DNA of 18,034 bases, taken from Candidatus Pelagibacter sp. TMED239 (GTDB lineage Bacteria > Pseudomonadota > Alphaproteobacteria > Pelagibacterales > Pelagibacteraceae). The notes under the pieces are model-generated. The model saw only the letters and a list, made by a program, of their open reading frames with translations. It was not told where the DNA came from and did not search any database. Below, piece after piece: positions 1-9,183 of this stretch; within the stretch, counting starts at the first letter, position 1; each line of letters opens with the position of its first letter. Position numbers and translations under genes: made by a program. Location: the NCBI GenBank assembly GCA_002169475.2, contig NHKK02000037.1, positions 1-18,034 on the forward strand, written 5' to 3'.

Positions 1-1915
1 AGAAATTTACAAATGCACCAAACTCCATAATCTTCATTACTTTACCTGAATAAATTTTATTTAATTCAGCTTTTGCAGTGATATCTTTAATCATTTGCAT
101 TGCAATATTTCTTGCTTCTTCATCTGGAGCAGAAACTGTTACAACTCCTTCATCATTTACATCAACTTTAGCACCTGATTTTTCAACGATTTCTCTTATA
201 GTGGCGCCACCTTTTCCAATTACAGCCGCAATGTCTTTTTTGTCAACATTAACTTGTTCCATTTTTGGAGTGTGTTTTCCTACATCAGATCTTGAAGCTG
301 ATAATGCTTTGTTCATTTCACCTAAGATATGAACTCTTCCATCTTTTGCTTGGCTTAATGCTTGCTCCATAATTTCAAATGTTATACCAGTAATTTTGAT
401 ATCCATTTGAAGTGAAGTTATTCCATCTTTAGTTCCAGCAACCTTGAAATCCATATCTCCCAAATGATCTTCATCACCTAAAATATCTGATAGAACACTA
501 AAATCTTCACCTTCTTTGATTAATCCCATAGCAATACCTGCAACTGGTTCTTTAATTGGCACACCAGCATCCATTAATGCTAAAGATGTTCCACAAACAG
601 TAGCCATTGAAGATGAACCATTGGACTCTGTAATTTCTGATACAATCCTAAAAGTATATGGAAAAGATTCTTTTGATGGTAAAGAAGAGTTAATTGCTCT
701 CCAAGCTAATTTACCATGACCGATTTCGCGTCTACCAGTCCCAATTCTACCAGTTTCACCGACTGAAAAAGGGGGGAAATTGTAGTGGAGCATAAATCGT
801 TCTCTCTGTTGTCCATCTAAACTCTCGAGCCTCTGCTCATCATCAGATGTACCTAAAGTAGCAACAACAATTGCCTGTGTTTCTCCTCTAGTGAATAGTG
901 CTGAGCCATGCGTTCTTGGTAAAACACCAACTTCACACGAAATTGGTCTTACATCTGATAGGCCTCTTCCATCAATTCTATTCTTATTTATTAAAATATC
1001 AGTTCTTACAATTGATTTTTCTAAATTTTTTAACTGACTATTTACATCAAGATCTGTGTAATTCTCATCTTCTTCATAAAGTTTTTTAGCTTTATCAGTT
1101 ATCTCCGAAATTTGATTTGATCTATCTTGCTTGTCTCGTGTCGCAAAAGCTTTCTTAAGATCTTCAGTGAATGAAGCTTCAAGTTTTTTCTTAACTTCAG
1201 ATAAATCTTTTTTTTCTACTGTCCATTCCGGCTTTCTGCATTCTTTAGCAAGTTCCTCAATCATTTTAATTACTGGAACAAATCCTTCATGTCCAAATTT
1301 CACGGCATTCAACATTTCTTCCTCGGTTAAACCATTTGCTTCAGACTCAACCATAAGAACGGCATCTTTAGTACCTGCCACAACTAAATCTAAGCTTGAG
1401 TTTTCTAATTCTACTTTTGATGGGTTTAAAATATATTTACCATCAACAAAACCTACTCTTGATGCCCCAACAGGTCCCATAAACGGCATTCCTGAAATAG
1501 CCAACGCTGCTGATGATGCTATGATCGCCAGCACATCTGGTTGATTTTCTTTATCATATGAAATGACAGTGGGTAATAACTGAACTTCATTTTTAAATTC
1601 ATCAGGAAACAATGGCCTGATAGGTCGATCAATTAATCTTGAAATAAGTGTTTCACTTTCAGTTGGTCTAGCTTCCCTTTTAAAATATCCGCCTGGAATT
1701 TTTCCTCCAGCATAATATTTTTCTTGATAATTAACTGATAAAGGAAAATAATCCATATCTGGATTAACTTTCTTTGCACCTACTACTGTTGCTAAAATAA
1801 CTGTTTCACCACATGTGGCAATAACTGCTCCATCAGCTTGTCTTGCTATTTTACCTGTTTCTAAACTTATTTTTTTTCCTGCTACTTCTATTTCCTTCTT
1901 ATATTCTTTAAACAT
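1..1915 (-). CDS. pnp: Polyribonucleotide nucleotidyltransferase (PNPase), 3' end cut by window edge
   Basis: PNPase degrades RNA 3'->5' by phosphorolysis and, as a trimer, is a core exoribonuclease of bacterial mRNA decay. I translated the minus strand from the ATG at 1913-1915 and the frame stays open for 638 codons to the window edge. The protein begins [20 protein letters not shown], typical of the first RNase PH-like domain. The second RNase PH domain starts near residue 320 ([18 protein letters not shown]). The phosphate/metal site [15 protein letters not shown] lies near residues 477-492. A KH domain ([15 protein letters not shown]) lies near 567, and the start of the S1 domain (GAFVNF) is at the edge. 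About 50-60 C-terminal residues, most of S1, are missing only because the window ends. It follows rpsO at 56 nt, the classical rpsO-pnp pair. Two other ATGs just upstream (1920, 1926) are out of frame. The upstream stretch is purine-rich with no clear GGAG site. Confidence 0.97.
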   Translation of the reverse strand, partial: MFKEYKKEIEVAGKKISLETGKIARQADGAVIATCGETVILATVVGAKKVNPDMDYFPLSVNYQEKYYAGGKIPGGYFKREARPTESETLISRLIDRPIRPLFPDEFKNEVQLLPTVISYDKENQPDVLAIIASSAALAISGMPFMGPVGASRVGFVDGKYILNPSKVELENSSLDLVVAGTKDAVLMVESEANGLTEEEMLNAVKFGHEGFVPVIKMIEELAKECRKPEWTVEKKDLSEVKKKLEASFTEDLKKAFATRDKQDRSNQISEITDKAKKLYEEDENYTDLDVNSQLKNLEKSIVRTDILINKNRIDGRGLSDVRPISCEVGVLPRTHGSALFTRGETQAIVVATLGTSDDEQRLESLDGQQRERFMLHYNFPPFSVGETGRIGTGRREIGHGKLAWRAINSSLPSKESFPYTFRIVSEITESNGSSSMATVCGTSLALMDAGVPIKEPVAGIAMGLIKEGEDFSVLSDILGDEDHLGDMDFKVAGTKDGITSLQMDIKITGITFEIMEQALSQAKDGRVHILGEMNKALSASRSDVGKHTPKMEQVNVDKKDIAAVIGKGGATIREIVEKSGAKVDVNDEGVVTVSAPDEEARNIAMQMIKDITAKAELNKIYSGKVMKIMEFGAFVNF

Positions 1916-1971
1916 TTCATTTCCATTTCTTTTCGTTCGTTTCGTTCCATACAATTCTATCTATTTGATAT

Positions 1972-2220
1972 TTATTTTCTTAAATTCAACTTCGACAGCA
2001 CATTTTTGTAAGAATCCATTTTATTTTTTTTTAAGTATTCTAACAATTTCTTTCTTTTATTGACAGCTCTCAACAATCCAACTGATGAATGTTTGTCTTT
2101 TTTAAATTGTTTAATGTGTTGTGAGAGATACTCAATTTTTTCTGTTAATAAAGCGATTTGGATTTCTGAAGATCCAGTATCCTTATCATGTATTGCTAGT
2201 TCTTGTGTCTTTTTATTCAT
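1972..2220 (-). CDS. rpsO: 30S ribosomal protein S15
   Basis: S15 is a primary binder of the 16S rRNA central domain and also touches 23S rRNA in an intersubunit bridge. The 82-residue product carries the family signature DTGSSEIQIALLTEKI (residues 14-29) and the helical tail GLLRAVNKRKKLLEYLKK. It is about seven residues shorter than the common 88-89 aa form, because the first helix before DTGS is short. The usual HSRRGLL loop reads HSSVGLL here, so two normally conserved arginines are replaced. It starts 11 nt after rbfA, with GGAAAA as a plausible ribosome binding site, so there is no room for the long E. coli-style rpsO leader in which S15 represses itself. truB, usually found between rbfA and rpsO, is absent. 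Assignment is firm. Confidence 0.96.
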   Translation of the reverse strand: MNKKTQELAIHDKDTGSSEIQIALLTEKIEYLSQHIKQFKKDKHSSVGLLRAVNKRKKLLEYLKKNKMDSYKNVLSKLNLRK

Positions 2221-2231
2221 TTATTATTTTC

Positions 2232-2600
2232 CTATTTATTAGTCTGTTTAATTAAATTTTCTATCTTTTCAGCGTACTCAAAAGACTCATCTTTTCTAAA
2301 AAGTAATTTTGGCAAAAACTTCATATCTACTTTTTTTGACAAAATTTTTCTAATCAAAAATGAATACTCTTTAAGAGTATATATAGTTTCCTCAGCATTT
2401 TTACCTCCCAAAGGAAGAACATATGCTTTAGCAATTTTTAAGTCTTGACTCATTTTCACTTCAGTAACTGTTATAGTATTAGTTTGTAAATTTGGGACCT
2501 TAGCCTCATTTCTCAAAAAAATCATGCTTAAAGACTGTTTAATCATTTCGCCTACTCTTAATTGTCTTTGAGAAACCGGTTTTCCTATCCTATCAGCCAT
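2232..2600 (-). CDS. rbfA: Ribosome-binding factor A
   Basis: RbfA is a small KH-like protein that binds the immature 30S subunit and helps 16S rRNA 5'-end maturation, notably in the cold. The 122-residue product matches the family in length and pattern. It has an N-terminal helix with QRQLRVGEMIKQSLSMIF (residues 11-28), the central strand TVTEVKMSQDLKIAKAYVLPL (about 44-64) and the helix LIRKILSKKVDMKFLPKLLFRKDES with the conserved L-P-x-L-x-F-x-x-D-x-S pattern. Its ATG overlaps the infB stop by one base (TAATG), a sign of translational coupling to IF2. It belongs to the nusA-infB-rbfA-rpsO-pnp transcription unit. Confidence 0.95.
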   Translation of the reverse strand: MADRIGKPVSQRQLRVGEMIKQSLSMIFLRNEAKVPNLQTNTITVTEVKMSQDLKIAKAYVLPLGGKNAEETIYTLKEYSFLIRKILSKKVDMKFLPKLLFRKDESFEYAEKIENLIKQTNK

Positions 2601-4813
2601 TAAATTGACCTTTCAGTCGAAGTGACATTAAAAGCTTCTATTGTGTCATTTTTTTGAAAATCTATATAATCCTTGATCCTAATTCCACATTCTTGTCCAT
2701 TGCTTACTTGTTTTACTTGGTTTTTTTCCCTAAATAAAGTTTCTATCTTTCCAGTATATATAATAGTACTATCTCTTATTATTCTAACTTCAGAGTTACT
2801 TACTATTTCACCTTCAACTACTTTGGATCCAGCTACTTTTCCTGCGCCCGAAACCTTAAATATTTCTAAGATTTGTGCAGTACCTACAATTGTCTCTTTA
2901 ATATCAGGTGTTAATAAACCTGACATTCTTTGTTTAATATAATCTAATACTTCATAAATAATATTATATGAGGAAATTGTAATATTTTCATTTTCAGCAA
3001 GTTTTTTAGCTTCTTTACTTGGCTTAACATTAAAAGCAATCAAGACAGCGTTGGACGCTTTAGCTAGAGTTACATCAGTTTCCGTGATCATTCCAATATC
3101 TGATAAAATTATTTTTGGTTTTACTTCATCATGTTTAATTTGACTAATGGCATTTTTAATTGCCTCTGATGATCCATGAACATCTGACTTAATTATTAAA
3201 TTTAATTCCTCTATTGATTTGTCTGAGAATGCAGAGTCTTGAGTTGCAAAAGTAAGTGGATTTTTCCCCTCTTTTTTTTCTTCAGTTCTATTTTGACTTA
3301 AATTTTTAGCCTCTTTTTCATTGTCAAGAACAATAAAATCATCACCAGCTTTTGCAGCACCGTTAATACCTAAAATTTCTACAGGAGTAGAGGGTGAAGC
3401 TTCATTAATGTTATCATTTTTATCATCAATAATTGCTCTAATTTTTCCCCATCTTAATCCGCTTACAAAAAAATCTCCTTTTTTAAGTGTTCCAGTTGTC
3501 ACAATAATTGTTGCAACCGGTCCTCTTCCAACATCAATTTTTGACTCTAAAACAACTCCTGTTGCTTTTGACTCAAAATCTGTTTTAAGATCAAGTATTT
3601 CAGCCTGTAAAATTATTGCCTCTACTAATTTATCTAAATTCAATTTAGTTTTTGCAGATATTTCGACCATTAGAGTGTCTCCAGACAAGTCTTCTGCTAT
3701 TAATTCATATTCGAGTAATTGATTTTTCACTTTTTGTGGATCAGCTTCAGGTAAATCACACTTATTTATTGCTACAACAATTGGTACATTGGCTGCTTTA
3801 GCATGTTTAATAGACTCGATTGTTTGAGGTTTAACACCATCATCTGCAGCTACAACTAAAACCACAACATCAGTTAGTTTTGATCCTCTTGCTCTCATTT
3901 CAGTAAAGGCCGCATGTCCAGGTGTATCGATAAATGTCAATTTGTTAGATCCATTTTTAATTTGATAAGCACCAATGTGTTGTGTAATACCACCAAATTC
4001 TCCTGAAACTACATTTTCACTTCTTAAAACATCTAAAACTGACGTTTTTCCATGATCTACATGCCCCATAACAGTTACAATCGGAGGCCTATTTTTTAAA
4101 TTCTCTACTCTTGTGGCTTTGATCTTTTGAATTATCTCCTCGGCTTTTTCTTCTCTTATTGGATTGTGTCCAAATTCTTTTACTAAATATTCTGCTGTAT
4201 CTGCAGCTAATGTTTGATTAATTGTAACTGTTACACCCATTCCAAATAAAAACTTTATAACATTGCTTGATTGTTCTGCCATTCTATTAGCCAATTCTCT
4301 AACTGTAATAGCCTCTGGAATGTTAACATCTCTTTCTATTGGCTTTAAATTTTCTTTAATTTCTTCTTTGTTAACGTTTTTTAATTCTTTTTGTCTTGCT
4401 CTTTTTACAGATGCTAAACTTCTTTCTCTAGTTTCTATTTCATCACTTAATGCTCTTGAAACTGTAAGCTTAACCTGCCTTTTATTTCCTACTAATTTAG
4501 TCTTTTTATCATTGTCATTGTCACCTTTAATTTTCTTTGTAGCTCTTTGTTCAGCAAGCTTTCTTCTCTCAAAATTTGAGGGAGTAGCTGAAGTTTTAGA
4601 CAAAAGGTTAGGCTTTAAATTAGATCCATATTTAAAATTAGCCGAAGATGACTTAGACCCGAAAGATTTATTTGATCCAATTTTATCTGAAACTCTTACA
4701 GTTTTTTTTTCAATTATAACTGTTTTTTTTCCTTGAGATTTTGTTGTTTCAATATTTTTATAAGACCTCTTGGGACTGCCAGAAATTGTAAGTTTTGTTT
4801 TTTTGCTTTCCAT
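2600..4813 (-). CDS. infB: Translation initiation factor IF-2
   Basis: IF2 is the GTPase that brings initiator fMet-tRNA to the 30S subunit and promotes 50S joining. The 737-residue product has a lysine/serine-rich N-terminal region (1-160, low complexity), an IF2-N domain near 165-215 (AITVRELANRMAEQSSNVIKFLF), then the GTPase domain. G1 GHVDHGKT lies at 250-257, GGITQHIGAY near 274-283, G3 DTPGH at 296-300, G4 NKCD at 350-353 and G5 SAK near 386-388. The C-terminal beta-barrel and fMet-tRNA-binding domains follow. The extension is shorter than in many alphaproteobacterial IF2 proteins of 850-1000 aa, in line with genome reduction. It lies only 10 nt after nusA; the SD-like GAGGG overlaps the nusA stop. 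The ylxR gene common at this junction is absent. Confidence 0.98.
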   Translation of the reverse strand: MESKKTKLTISGSPKRSYKNIETTKSQGKKTVIIEKKTVRVSDKIGSNKSFGSKSSSANFKYGSNLKPNLLSKTSATPSNFERRKLAEQRATKKIKGDNDNDKKTKLVGNKRQVKLTVSRALSDEIETRERSLASVKRARQKELKNVNKEEIKENLKPIERDVNIPEAITVRELANRMAEQSSNVIKFLFGMGVTVTINQTLAADTAEYLVKEFGHNPIREEKAEEIIQKIKATRVENLKNRPPIVTVMGHVDHGKTSVLDVLRSENVVSGEFGGITQHIGAYQIKNGSNKLTFIDTPGHAAFTEMRARGSKLTDVVVLVVAADDGVKPQTIESIKHAKAANVPIVVAINKCDLPEADPQKVKNQLLEYELIAEDLSGDTLMVEISAKTKLNLDKLVEAIILQAEILDLKTDFESKATGVVLESKIDVGRGPVATIIVTTGTLKKGDFFVSGLRWGKIRAIIDDKNDNINEASPSTPVEILGINGAAKAGDDFIVLDNEKEAKNLSQNRTEEKKEGKNPLTFATQDSAFSDKSIEELNLIIKSDVHGSSEAIKNAISQIKHDEVKPKIILSDIGMITETDVTLAKASNAVLIAFNVKPSKEAKKLAENENITISSYNIIYEVLDYIKQRMSGLLTPDIKETIVGTAQILEIFKVSGAGKVAGSKVVEGEIVSNSEVRIIRDSTIIYTGKIETLFREKNQVKQVSNGQECGIRIKDYIDFQKNDTIEAFNVTSTERSI

Positions 4814-4823
4814 TTATCATCCC

Positions 4824-6377
4824 TCAATCTTTATAAATTATATTTCTTGCTGACATAATTAGGTTATCTGCTTCCTCTTTTGACAAAGCAAAGTCCTCTA
4901 AATATCCTTGAATTCTTATTTTTTCACCTTTAACAACATCAAAACCACCTGTTAACTCATCAGAAGCTAGATCAGCAAAATCTTCTAGGTTTAAAATTTT
5001 TTGTTCACCAAGGGTAACTAACATTCCGGGAGTTAATCCTTTAAGGTTTATTAAATTGTCTGCTAATCCTAAATCTTTTATTCTCTGTGAAATATCTTCC
5101 TGATCTTTTTGGTAAAATTCTTTTGCCCTTTCAATTAAAGCTTTTGCAGTATCTTCTTCAATTCCCTCAATTTTTATCAAATTGTCTACAGAACTATCTT
5201 TGATGTCATCAATATTTGAAAAACCTTCGGCAACTAATAATTGTCCTAGAGTTTCGTCTAGTTCTAAATTTTTTACAAAGTTGTCTGTTTTTTCTTTAAA
5301 TTCTAACTGTCGTCTTTCAGAGTCTTCTTGATCAGTCATTATATTAATTTCATAATTTATTAGTTTTGTAGCCAATCTCACATTTTGACCTCTTCGACCA
5401 ATCGCTTTGCTCAAATTTTCTTCTGTTAAAATTACATCAAGTTTTTTTCTTTCAATATCAACATTAACTCTTTGCACTTCTGCTGGTGATAATGCATTCG
5501 AAACTAAAATTGCTATATCTTCTGACCAATTTACGATATCAATTTTTTCTCCCTGTAATTCATTTACTACTGCTTGAACTCTTGATCCTCTCATTCCAAC
5601 ACAAGCTCCTACTGGATCCAATGAGGTGTCGACCGCTTTAACACAAATTTTAGCTCTACTGCCTGGATCTCTTGATGAAGATTTGATTTCAATCAATCCA
5701 TCATATATTTCAGGAACTTCTTGTACAAATAGTTGTTCCATAAATTTAGGATGGGCTCTTGATAGAAAAATTTGTTGACCTCTTTGTTCTCTTCTTACAT
5801 CATAACAGTAAGCTTTTATTCTGTCTCCAGCCTTAATATTTTCTCTTGGAATTAATTCGTTCTTTTGAACAATAGCTTCTGTTCTTCCTAGATCAACTAT
5901 AACATTTCCAAATTCTAATCTTTTAACTATTCCACTCAATATTGTATCTTTTTTATCTATAAAATCATTGAATTGTCTTTCTCTTTCAGCTTCTCTTACG
6001 TTAAAACTAATTACCTGTTTTGCTGTTTGCGCAGCTATTCTTCCAAAGTCAAAAGATGGTAAAGGTTGCAAAACTTCTTCTCCAACTTTTTTGTCTTTAT
6101 TTAGCTCATTGAGATTTATAGCATCTTCTAGCTTAATCTCAGTATTTGAATTTTCAGGATTTTCTGAGATGATTAATTTTCTGTAAAGTTCTATATTGCC
6201 ATTATCCCTATCAATTAAAACTTTAATTTCATTATCCTGACCAAACTTTGATTTAGCCGCTTTAGCAATTCCAGTTTCCATTGAACTAATTATTAACTCT
6301 TTATCTATTGATTTTTCTAAAGCTACAGCTTCAGCAATTCTTAATAGTTCAAGTTTATCAGCTCTTTTGTTTAACAT
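4824..6377 (-). CDS. nusA: Transcription termination/antitermination protein NusA
   Basis: NusA binds RNA polymerase and nascent RNA; it modulates pausing, intrinsic termination and rRNA antitermination. I place the start at the ATG at 6375-6377, giving 517 residues beginning MLNKRADKLELLRIAEAVA, which matches the family N-terminus. The frame stays open further upstream to 6428, but that adds MNYKMGISPFFFGVSKK, encoded by a hairpin and T-tract and unlike NusA. An SD (GGAG, 6389-6392) sits 11 nt before the chosen ATG. Domains in order: polymerase-binding N-domain (to about 120), S1 (about 130-200, SGIVKRLEFGNVIVDLGR), KH1 with GMRGSR, KH2 with GRRGQN, then two C-terminal acidic helix-hairpin-helix repeats (from about 360). 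The second half contains IKIEGIEEDTAKALIERAKEF. rimP, the usual upstream neighbour, is missing. NusA represses its own operon in E. coli, which is relevant to the hairpin upstream. Confidence 0.96.
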   Translation of the reverse strand: MLNKRADKLELLRIAEAVALEKSIDKELIISSMETGIAKAAKSKFGQDNEIKVLIDRDNGNIELYRKLIISENPENSNTEIKLEDAINLNELNKDKKVGEEVLQPLPSFDFGRIAAQTAKQVISFNVREAERERQFNDFIDKKDTILSGIVKRLEFGNVIVDLGRTEAIVQKNELIPRENIKAGDRIKAYCYDVRREQRGQQIFLSRAHPKFMEQLFVQEVPEIYDGLIEIKSSSRDPGSRAKICVKAVDTSLDPVGACVGMRGSRVQAVVNELQGEKIDIVNWSEDIAILVSNALSPAEVQRVNVDIERKKLDVILTEENLSKAIGRRGQNVRLATKLINYEINIMTDQEDSERRQLEFKEKTDNFVKNLELDETLGQLLVAEGFSNIDDIKDSSVDNLIKIEGIEEDTAKALIERAKEFYQKDQEDISQRIKDLGLADNLINLKGLTPGMLVTLGEQKILNLEDFADLASDELTGGFDVVKGEKIRIQGYLEDFALSKEEADNLIMSARNIIYKD

Positions 6378-6388
6378 TTTTTTGCTTA

Positions 6389-6392
6389 CTCC
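6389..6392 (-). promoter_or_regulatory. Ribosome binding site that decides the nusA start
   Basis: GGAG on the minus strand lies 11 nt before the ATG at 6377 and directly after the T-tract of the hairpin. It supports the start at 6377 over the in-frame ATGs at 6428 and 6416, which lie upstream of or inside the hairpin. Confidence 0.6.
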
Positions 6393-6419
6393 AAAAAAAA
6401 ATGGGCTAATGCCCATTTT
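6393..6419 (-). terminator. Intrinsic-terminator-like hairpin in the nusA leader (candidate attenuator)
   Basis: Read on the minus strand, a perfect 9-bp stem AAAATGGGC / GCCCATTTT (6411-6419 and 6398-6406) closes a four-base loop ATTA and runs straight into a tract of nine T (6393-6401, overlapping the end of the stem). This is the textbook form of a Rho-independent terminator. Its T-tract abuts the nusA SD, and only 15 nt separate it from the nusA ATG. That leaves no room for a promoter between it and nusA. It could end the tsaB-metK transcription unit, act as a leader attenuator of the nusA operon, or both. Its structure is seen directly; the attenuation role is inference. Confidence 0.7.
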
Positions 6420-6440
6420 GTAATTCAATGATGTGAGTTA

Positions 6441-6468
6441 AATATAGTAAAGTTTTTTTTTTATTCAA
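6441..6468 (-). promoter_or_regulatory. Candidate sigma70 promoter for the nusA operon
   Basis: On the minus strand TTGAAT (6463-6468) and TATATT (6441-6446) are separated by 16 nt, within the metK-nusA gap. Initiation would be expected near 6434, giving a leader of about 57 nt that contains the terminator-like hairpin. Both boxes match the sigma70 consensus in four or more of six positions. However, AT-rich DNA yields such matches by chance, so confidence is moderate. Confidence 0.4.
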
Positions 6469-6474
6469 CAGAAA

Positions 6475-7644
6475 CTATTTAAAAAAAACGTCGATTTTAT
6501 CAGTTTTTTCCCACGAAAATGAACCGTCCCCTTCTGGCTTTCTGCCAAAATGACCATATGCTGCTGTTTTTTCATAAATTGGTTTATTTAATTCTAACAT
6601 CTCTCTAATTCCCCTTGGACTTAAATCAAAATTTTCTTCTATTTTTTCAACAACAAATTTTTTTTTATCAAAATCATTATCAAATAAATCCACATAAATT
6701 GATAAAGGTTTTGAAATACCTATAGCGTAAGCCAATTGGATTAAACATTTATCGGATATTTTTGAGGCAACAATATTTTTAGCAATATATCTTGCTGCAT
6801 AAGCGGCGGATCTATCAACTTTTGTTGGATCTTTCCCTGAAAAAGCGCCTCCACCATGAGGTGCTGCACCACCATATGTATCAACTATAATTTTTCGTCC
6901 TGTCAAACCACAATCTCCATCAGGACCACCTATTACGAAATTTCCTGTAGGATTTACATAAAACTCCTCTTCTTGAAATCCTTTAAGAAAATCTTTTGGA
7001 ATAGATTTTATTAAGTAAGGTCTTAATAAATCTTTGACTTGCTTTTGACTTACATCTGAAGAATGTTGGGATGATACTACTACAGACTTAACTTTAGTTG
7101 GTTTTCCATCATTATACTCGAAAGTAACTTGACTTTTAGAATCTGGTTCAATATTTTTAAGTTTTCCAGACTTTCTATCTTCTGCCATTAATCTTAAAAT
7201 CTTATGCGAATAATGAATCGGTGCCGGCATTAATTCGTCTGTTTCATTACATGCATAACCAAACATTATTCCTTGATCACCTGCTCCCTCATCTTTATTA
7301 CCTGAAGGGTCAACCCCCATTGCAATATCAGCTGATTGAGAATGTAAATGACTCTCTATTTTTGTTGCTTCTTTCCAAGTAAAACCCTTTTGATCATAGC
7401 CAATATCTTTAATACAGTTTCTAACTTTTTCTATCAATTCATCCTTTTTAATCTCTGGCCCTCTTACTTCTCCAGCTAAAACAACTTTATTTGTTGTAGT
7501 AAGTGTTTCACATGCAACTCTTGAAAATGGATCGCTTGATAGATAGCTGTCAACTACCATATCAGAAATTCTATCTGAAACTTTATCTGGATGGCCTTCA
7601 GATACTGACTCACTTGTAAAAAGATAATTTTTAAGATTGCTCAT
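6475..7644 (-). CDS. metK: S-adenosylmethionine synthetase
   Basis: MetK makes S-adenosylmethionine from methionine and ATP, releasing phosphate and diphosphate; it is cytosolic and essential. The 389-residue product is of normal family length and has all signatures: [14 protein letters not shown] near 15-28 (the His and Asp act on ATP and Mg2+), [12 protein letters not shown] at 120-131, and the phosphate loop [19 protein letters not shown] at 264-282. The ATG overlaps the lnt stop (ATGA), so it is translationally coupled to lnt and leaves no space for a SAM riboswitch directly upstream. Any such control would have to act further up the operon. It is the last gene before the hairpin at 6393-6419. 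trmB and rimP, which often follow metK in alphaproteobacteria, are not here. Confidence 0.98.
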   Translation of the reverse strand: MSNLKNYLFTSESVSEGHPDKVSDRISDMVVDSYLSSDPFSRVACETLTTTNKVVLAGEVRGPEIKKDELIEKVRNCIKDIGYDQKGFTWKEATKIESHLHSQSADIAMGVDPSGNKDEGAGDQGIMFGYACNETDELMPAPIHYSHKILRLMAEDRKSGKLKNIEPDSKSQVTFEYNDGKPTKVKSVVVSSQHSSDVSQKQVKDLLRPYLIKSIPKDFLKGFQEEEFYVNPTGNFVIGGPDGDCGLTGRKIIVDTYGGAAPHGGGAFSGKDPTKVDRSAAYAARYIAKNIVASKISDKCLIQLAYAIGISKPLSIYVDLFDNDFDKKKFVVEKIEENFDLSPRGIREMLELNKPIYEKTAAYGHFGRKPEGDGSFSWEKTDKIDVFFK

Positions 7645-9182
7645 TTTTTAAATTTATTAAATGAAAATATTAAAAAAATATACAACAAAATTAACATTAA
7701 AAATATTTTATTTCCAAACTTAGAAAAAGTCGTTGGTTGTATACTTTTGCTACCTTCAAGATCAACATATCCTGATTGACCAAAATTTATAATTTTTTCA
7801 ATTTTACCTAGAGGATTTATTATTGCTGCAATACCATTATTTGATGATCTAATCAAATATTTCCCACTTTCTACTGCTCTAAAAATACTATGAGCAAAAT
7901 GTTGCTTAGGACCAATCGATTGACCAAACCACCCATCTTCAGAAATATTTATAATTAAATCAAAATCAGAGTCTTTAAATAATTTACCTGAATAAATAAT
8001 CTCGTAACAAATTAGAGGCAATATCTTTAATAAAAAATCCTGATGATTTATCTTAATAATATTTCTTCGATCTCCTCTTGAAAAAGGTTGATAATTATTA
8101 GTTAAAGATTTCATACCAATGCTTCTAAGAATATTTTCAAAAGGTAAAAATTCACCAAATGGTACTAAATTAATCTTATTATAAGAATTTAATATTTTTA
8201 GCTTATAATCATAAACAGTAAGTGAATTGTAATATTTTTTTTCACCATTAATTTCAGAAAAATTATTTGTTCCAGCAATTAATAAATGATTTTTATTAAA
8301 TCTCTTATCAAATAATGAACTAAATTGAGTCAATTCTTCTTGTGAAATATTTGGAATAATTCCTTCGGGCCATATAAAAATAGTTTTATCTTTAACATTA
8401 GGATCGCTTAACTTGATTAAGTCTTGAATAACCGAGGTAGTGTCTAGATTTTGATAAAACCTATCAAGACTTATATTTGAACCAATAACCCTTATTTTAT
8501 AATCAAAATTTTTTTCAAGAGTTTTATCAAATTTTTCTTTATAAAAAGTTCCATAAATATAAAAAATCAATACTGCTGTAAGGAAAAAAATAATAATACC
8601 TATATCTTTATTTGTATCTCTTAAAATGAATATTGCTGGACTAGTAAACAAGGAAATGCAAAATAAGTTAAAACCATAAGTTCCTATTAGAGAAGTTATA
8701 CTTAAAAGTTCAAGTTGATTTGAAAAACTATAAGCTATTAAATTCCATGGAAAACCAGTCAAAATTGATCCTCGTATAAATTCTAAAGCTCCAAAGATTA
8801 AAGAAAAAATTAAAAAAGAACTTATAATTTTTTTTGGTTTTAGAAGTAAAAAAAAGAAAGAAACTAAACCATAAAATAAAGCTAGAAAAGCAGGTATTAA
8901 AATTATTGTTAATGGGATTAAAAATTCAAAGTTTTGATCAAAGGTTAAAGAAATCGATATCCAATATAAATTACTCAAAAAATATCCAAAACCAAAAAAC
9001 CATCCGTAAATAAAAAAAAGTTTTTTATTATTGTGCAGATTAAATTTTTTAAACAAAAATATAAAGAATGAACTAAATGTAAAAAAATTTATTATAAAAT
9101 AATTTAATGGTGGTAAACTTAATGAGGTAATTGCCCCTAATAAAATCAAAAATATTGCTTCAATATGTAATTTTTTATTCAA
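7641..9182 (-). CDS. lnt: Apolipoprotein N-acyltransferase
   Basis: Lnt adds the third acyl chain, on the N-terminal cysteine, to lipoproteins in the inner membrane; this completes lipoprotein maturation and enables their sorting to the outer membrane. The 513-residue product has the family length. Five to six hydrophobic segments fill residues 5-210, followed by the periplasmic nitrilase-like domain and a final membrane helix near 488-508. The catalytic triad is visible: E273 (IWPEGIIPN), K336 ([15 protein letters not shown]) and C392 (LICYEIIY). It starts one base after ybeY and overlaps metK by 4 nt. The corC/tlyC hemolysin-like gene often found between ybeY and lnt in alphaproteobacteria is absent. 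Confidence 0.96.
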   Translation of the reverse strand: MNKKLHIEAIFLILLGAITSLSLPPLNYFIINFFTFSSFFIFLFKKFNLHNNKKLFFIYGWFFGFGYFLSNLYWISISLTFDQNFEFLIPLTIILIPAFLALFYGLVSFFFLLLKPKKIISSFLIFSLIFGALEFIRGSILTGFPWNLIAYSFSNQLELLSITSLIGTYGFNLFCISLFTSPAIFILRDTNKDIGIIIFFLTAVLIFYIYGTFYKEKFDKTLEKNFDYKIRVIGSNISLDRFYQNLDTTSVIQDLIKLSDPNVKDKTIFIWPEGIIPNISQEELTQFSSLFDKRFNKNHLLIAGTNNFSEINGEKKYYNSLTVYDYKLKILNSYNKINLVPFGEFLPFENILRSIGMKSLTNNYQPFSRGDRRNIIKINHQDFLLKILPLICYEIIYSGKLFKDSDFDLIINISEDGWFGQSIGPKQHFAHSIFRAVESGKYLIRSSNNGIAAIINPLGKIEKIINFGQSGYVDLEGSKSIQPTTFSKFGNKIFLMLILLYIFLIFSFNKFKK

Positions 9183-9183
9183 A

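Noticed and set aside
78..1544. Several plus-strand open frames opposite pnp
   Set aside because: They are antisense to a clearly conserved PNPase frame, have no family-like sequence and follow the pnp codon rhythm.
2673..4736. Plus-strand frames of 89-157 codons opposite infB
   Set aside because: They are mirror images of the IF2 coding sequence, hydrophobic and low-complexity, without recognisable motifs.
6378..6428. NusA start at 6428 as the longest frame
   Set aside because: The extra residues are encoded by a hairpin and T-tract, do not resemble NusA, and a GGAG ribosome binding site precedes the ATG at 6377, which gives the family-typical N-terminus.
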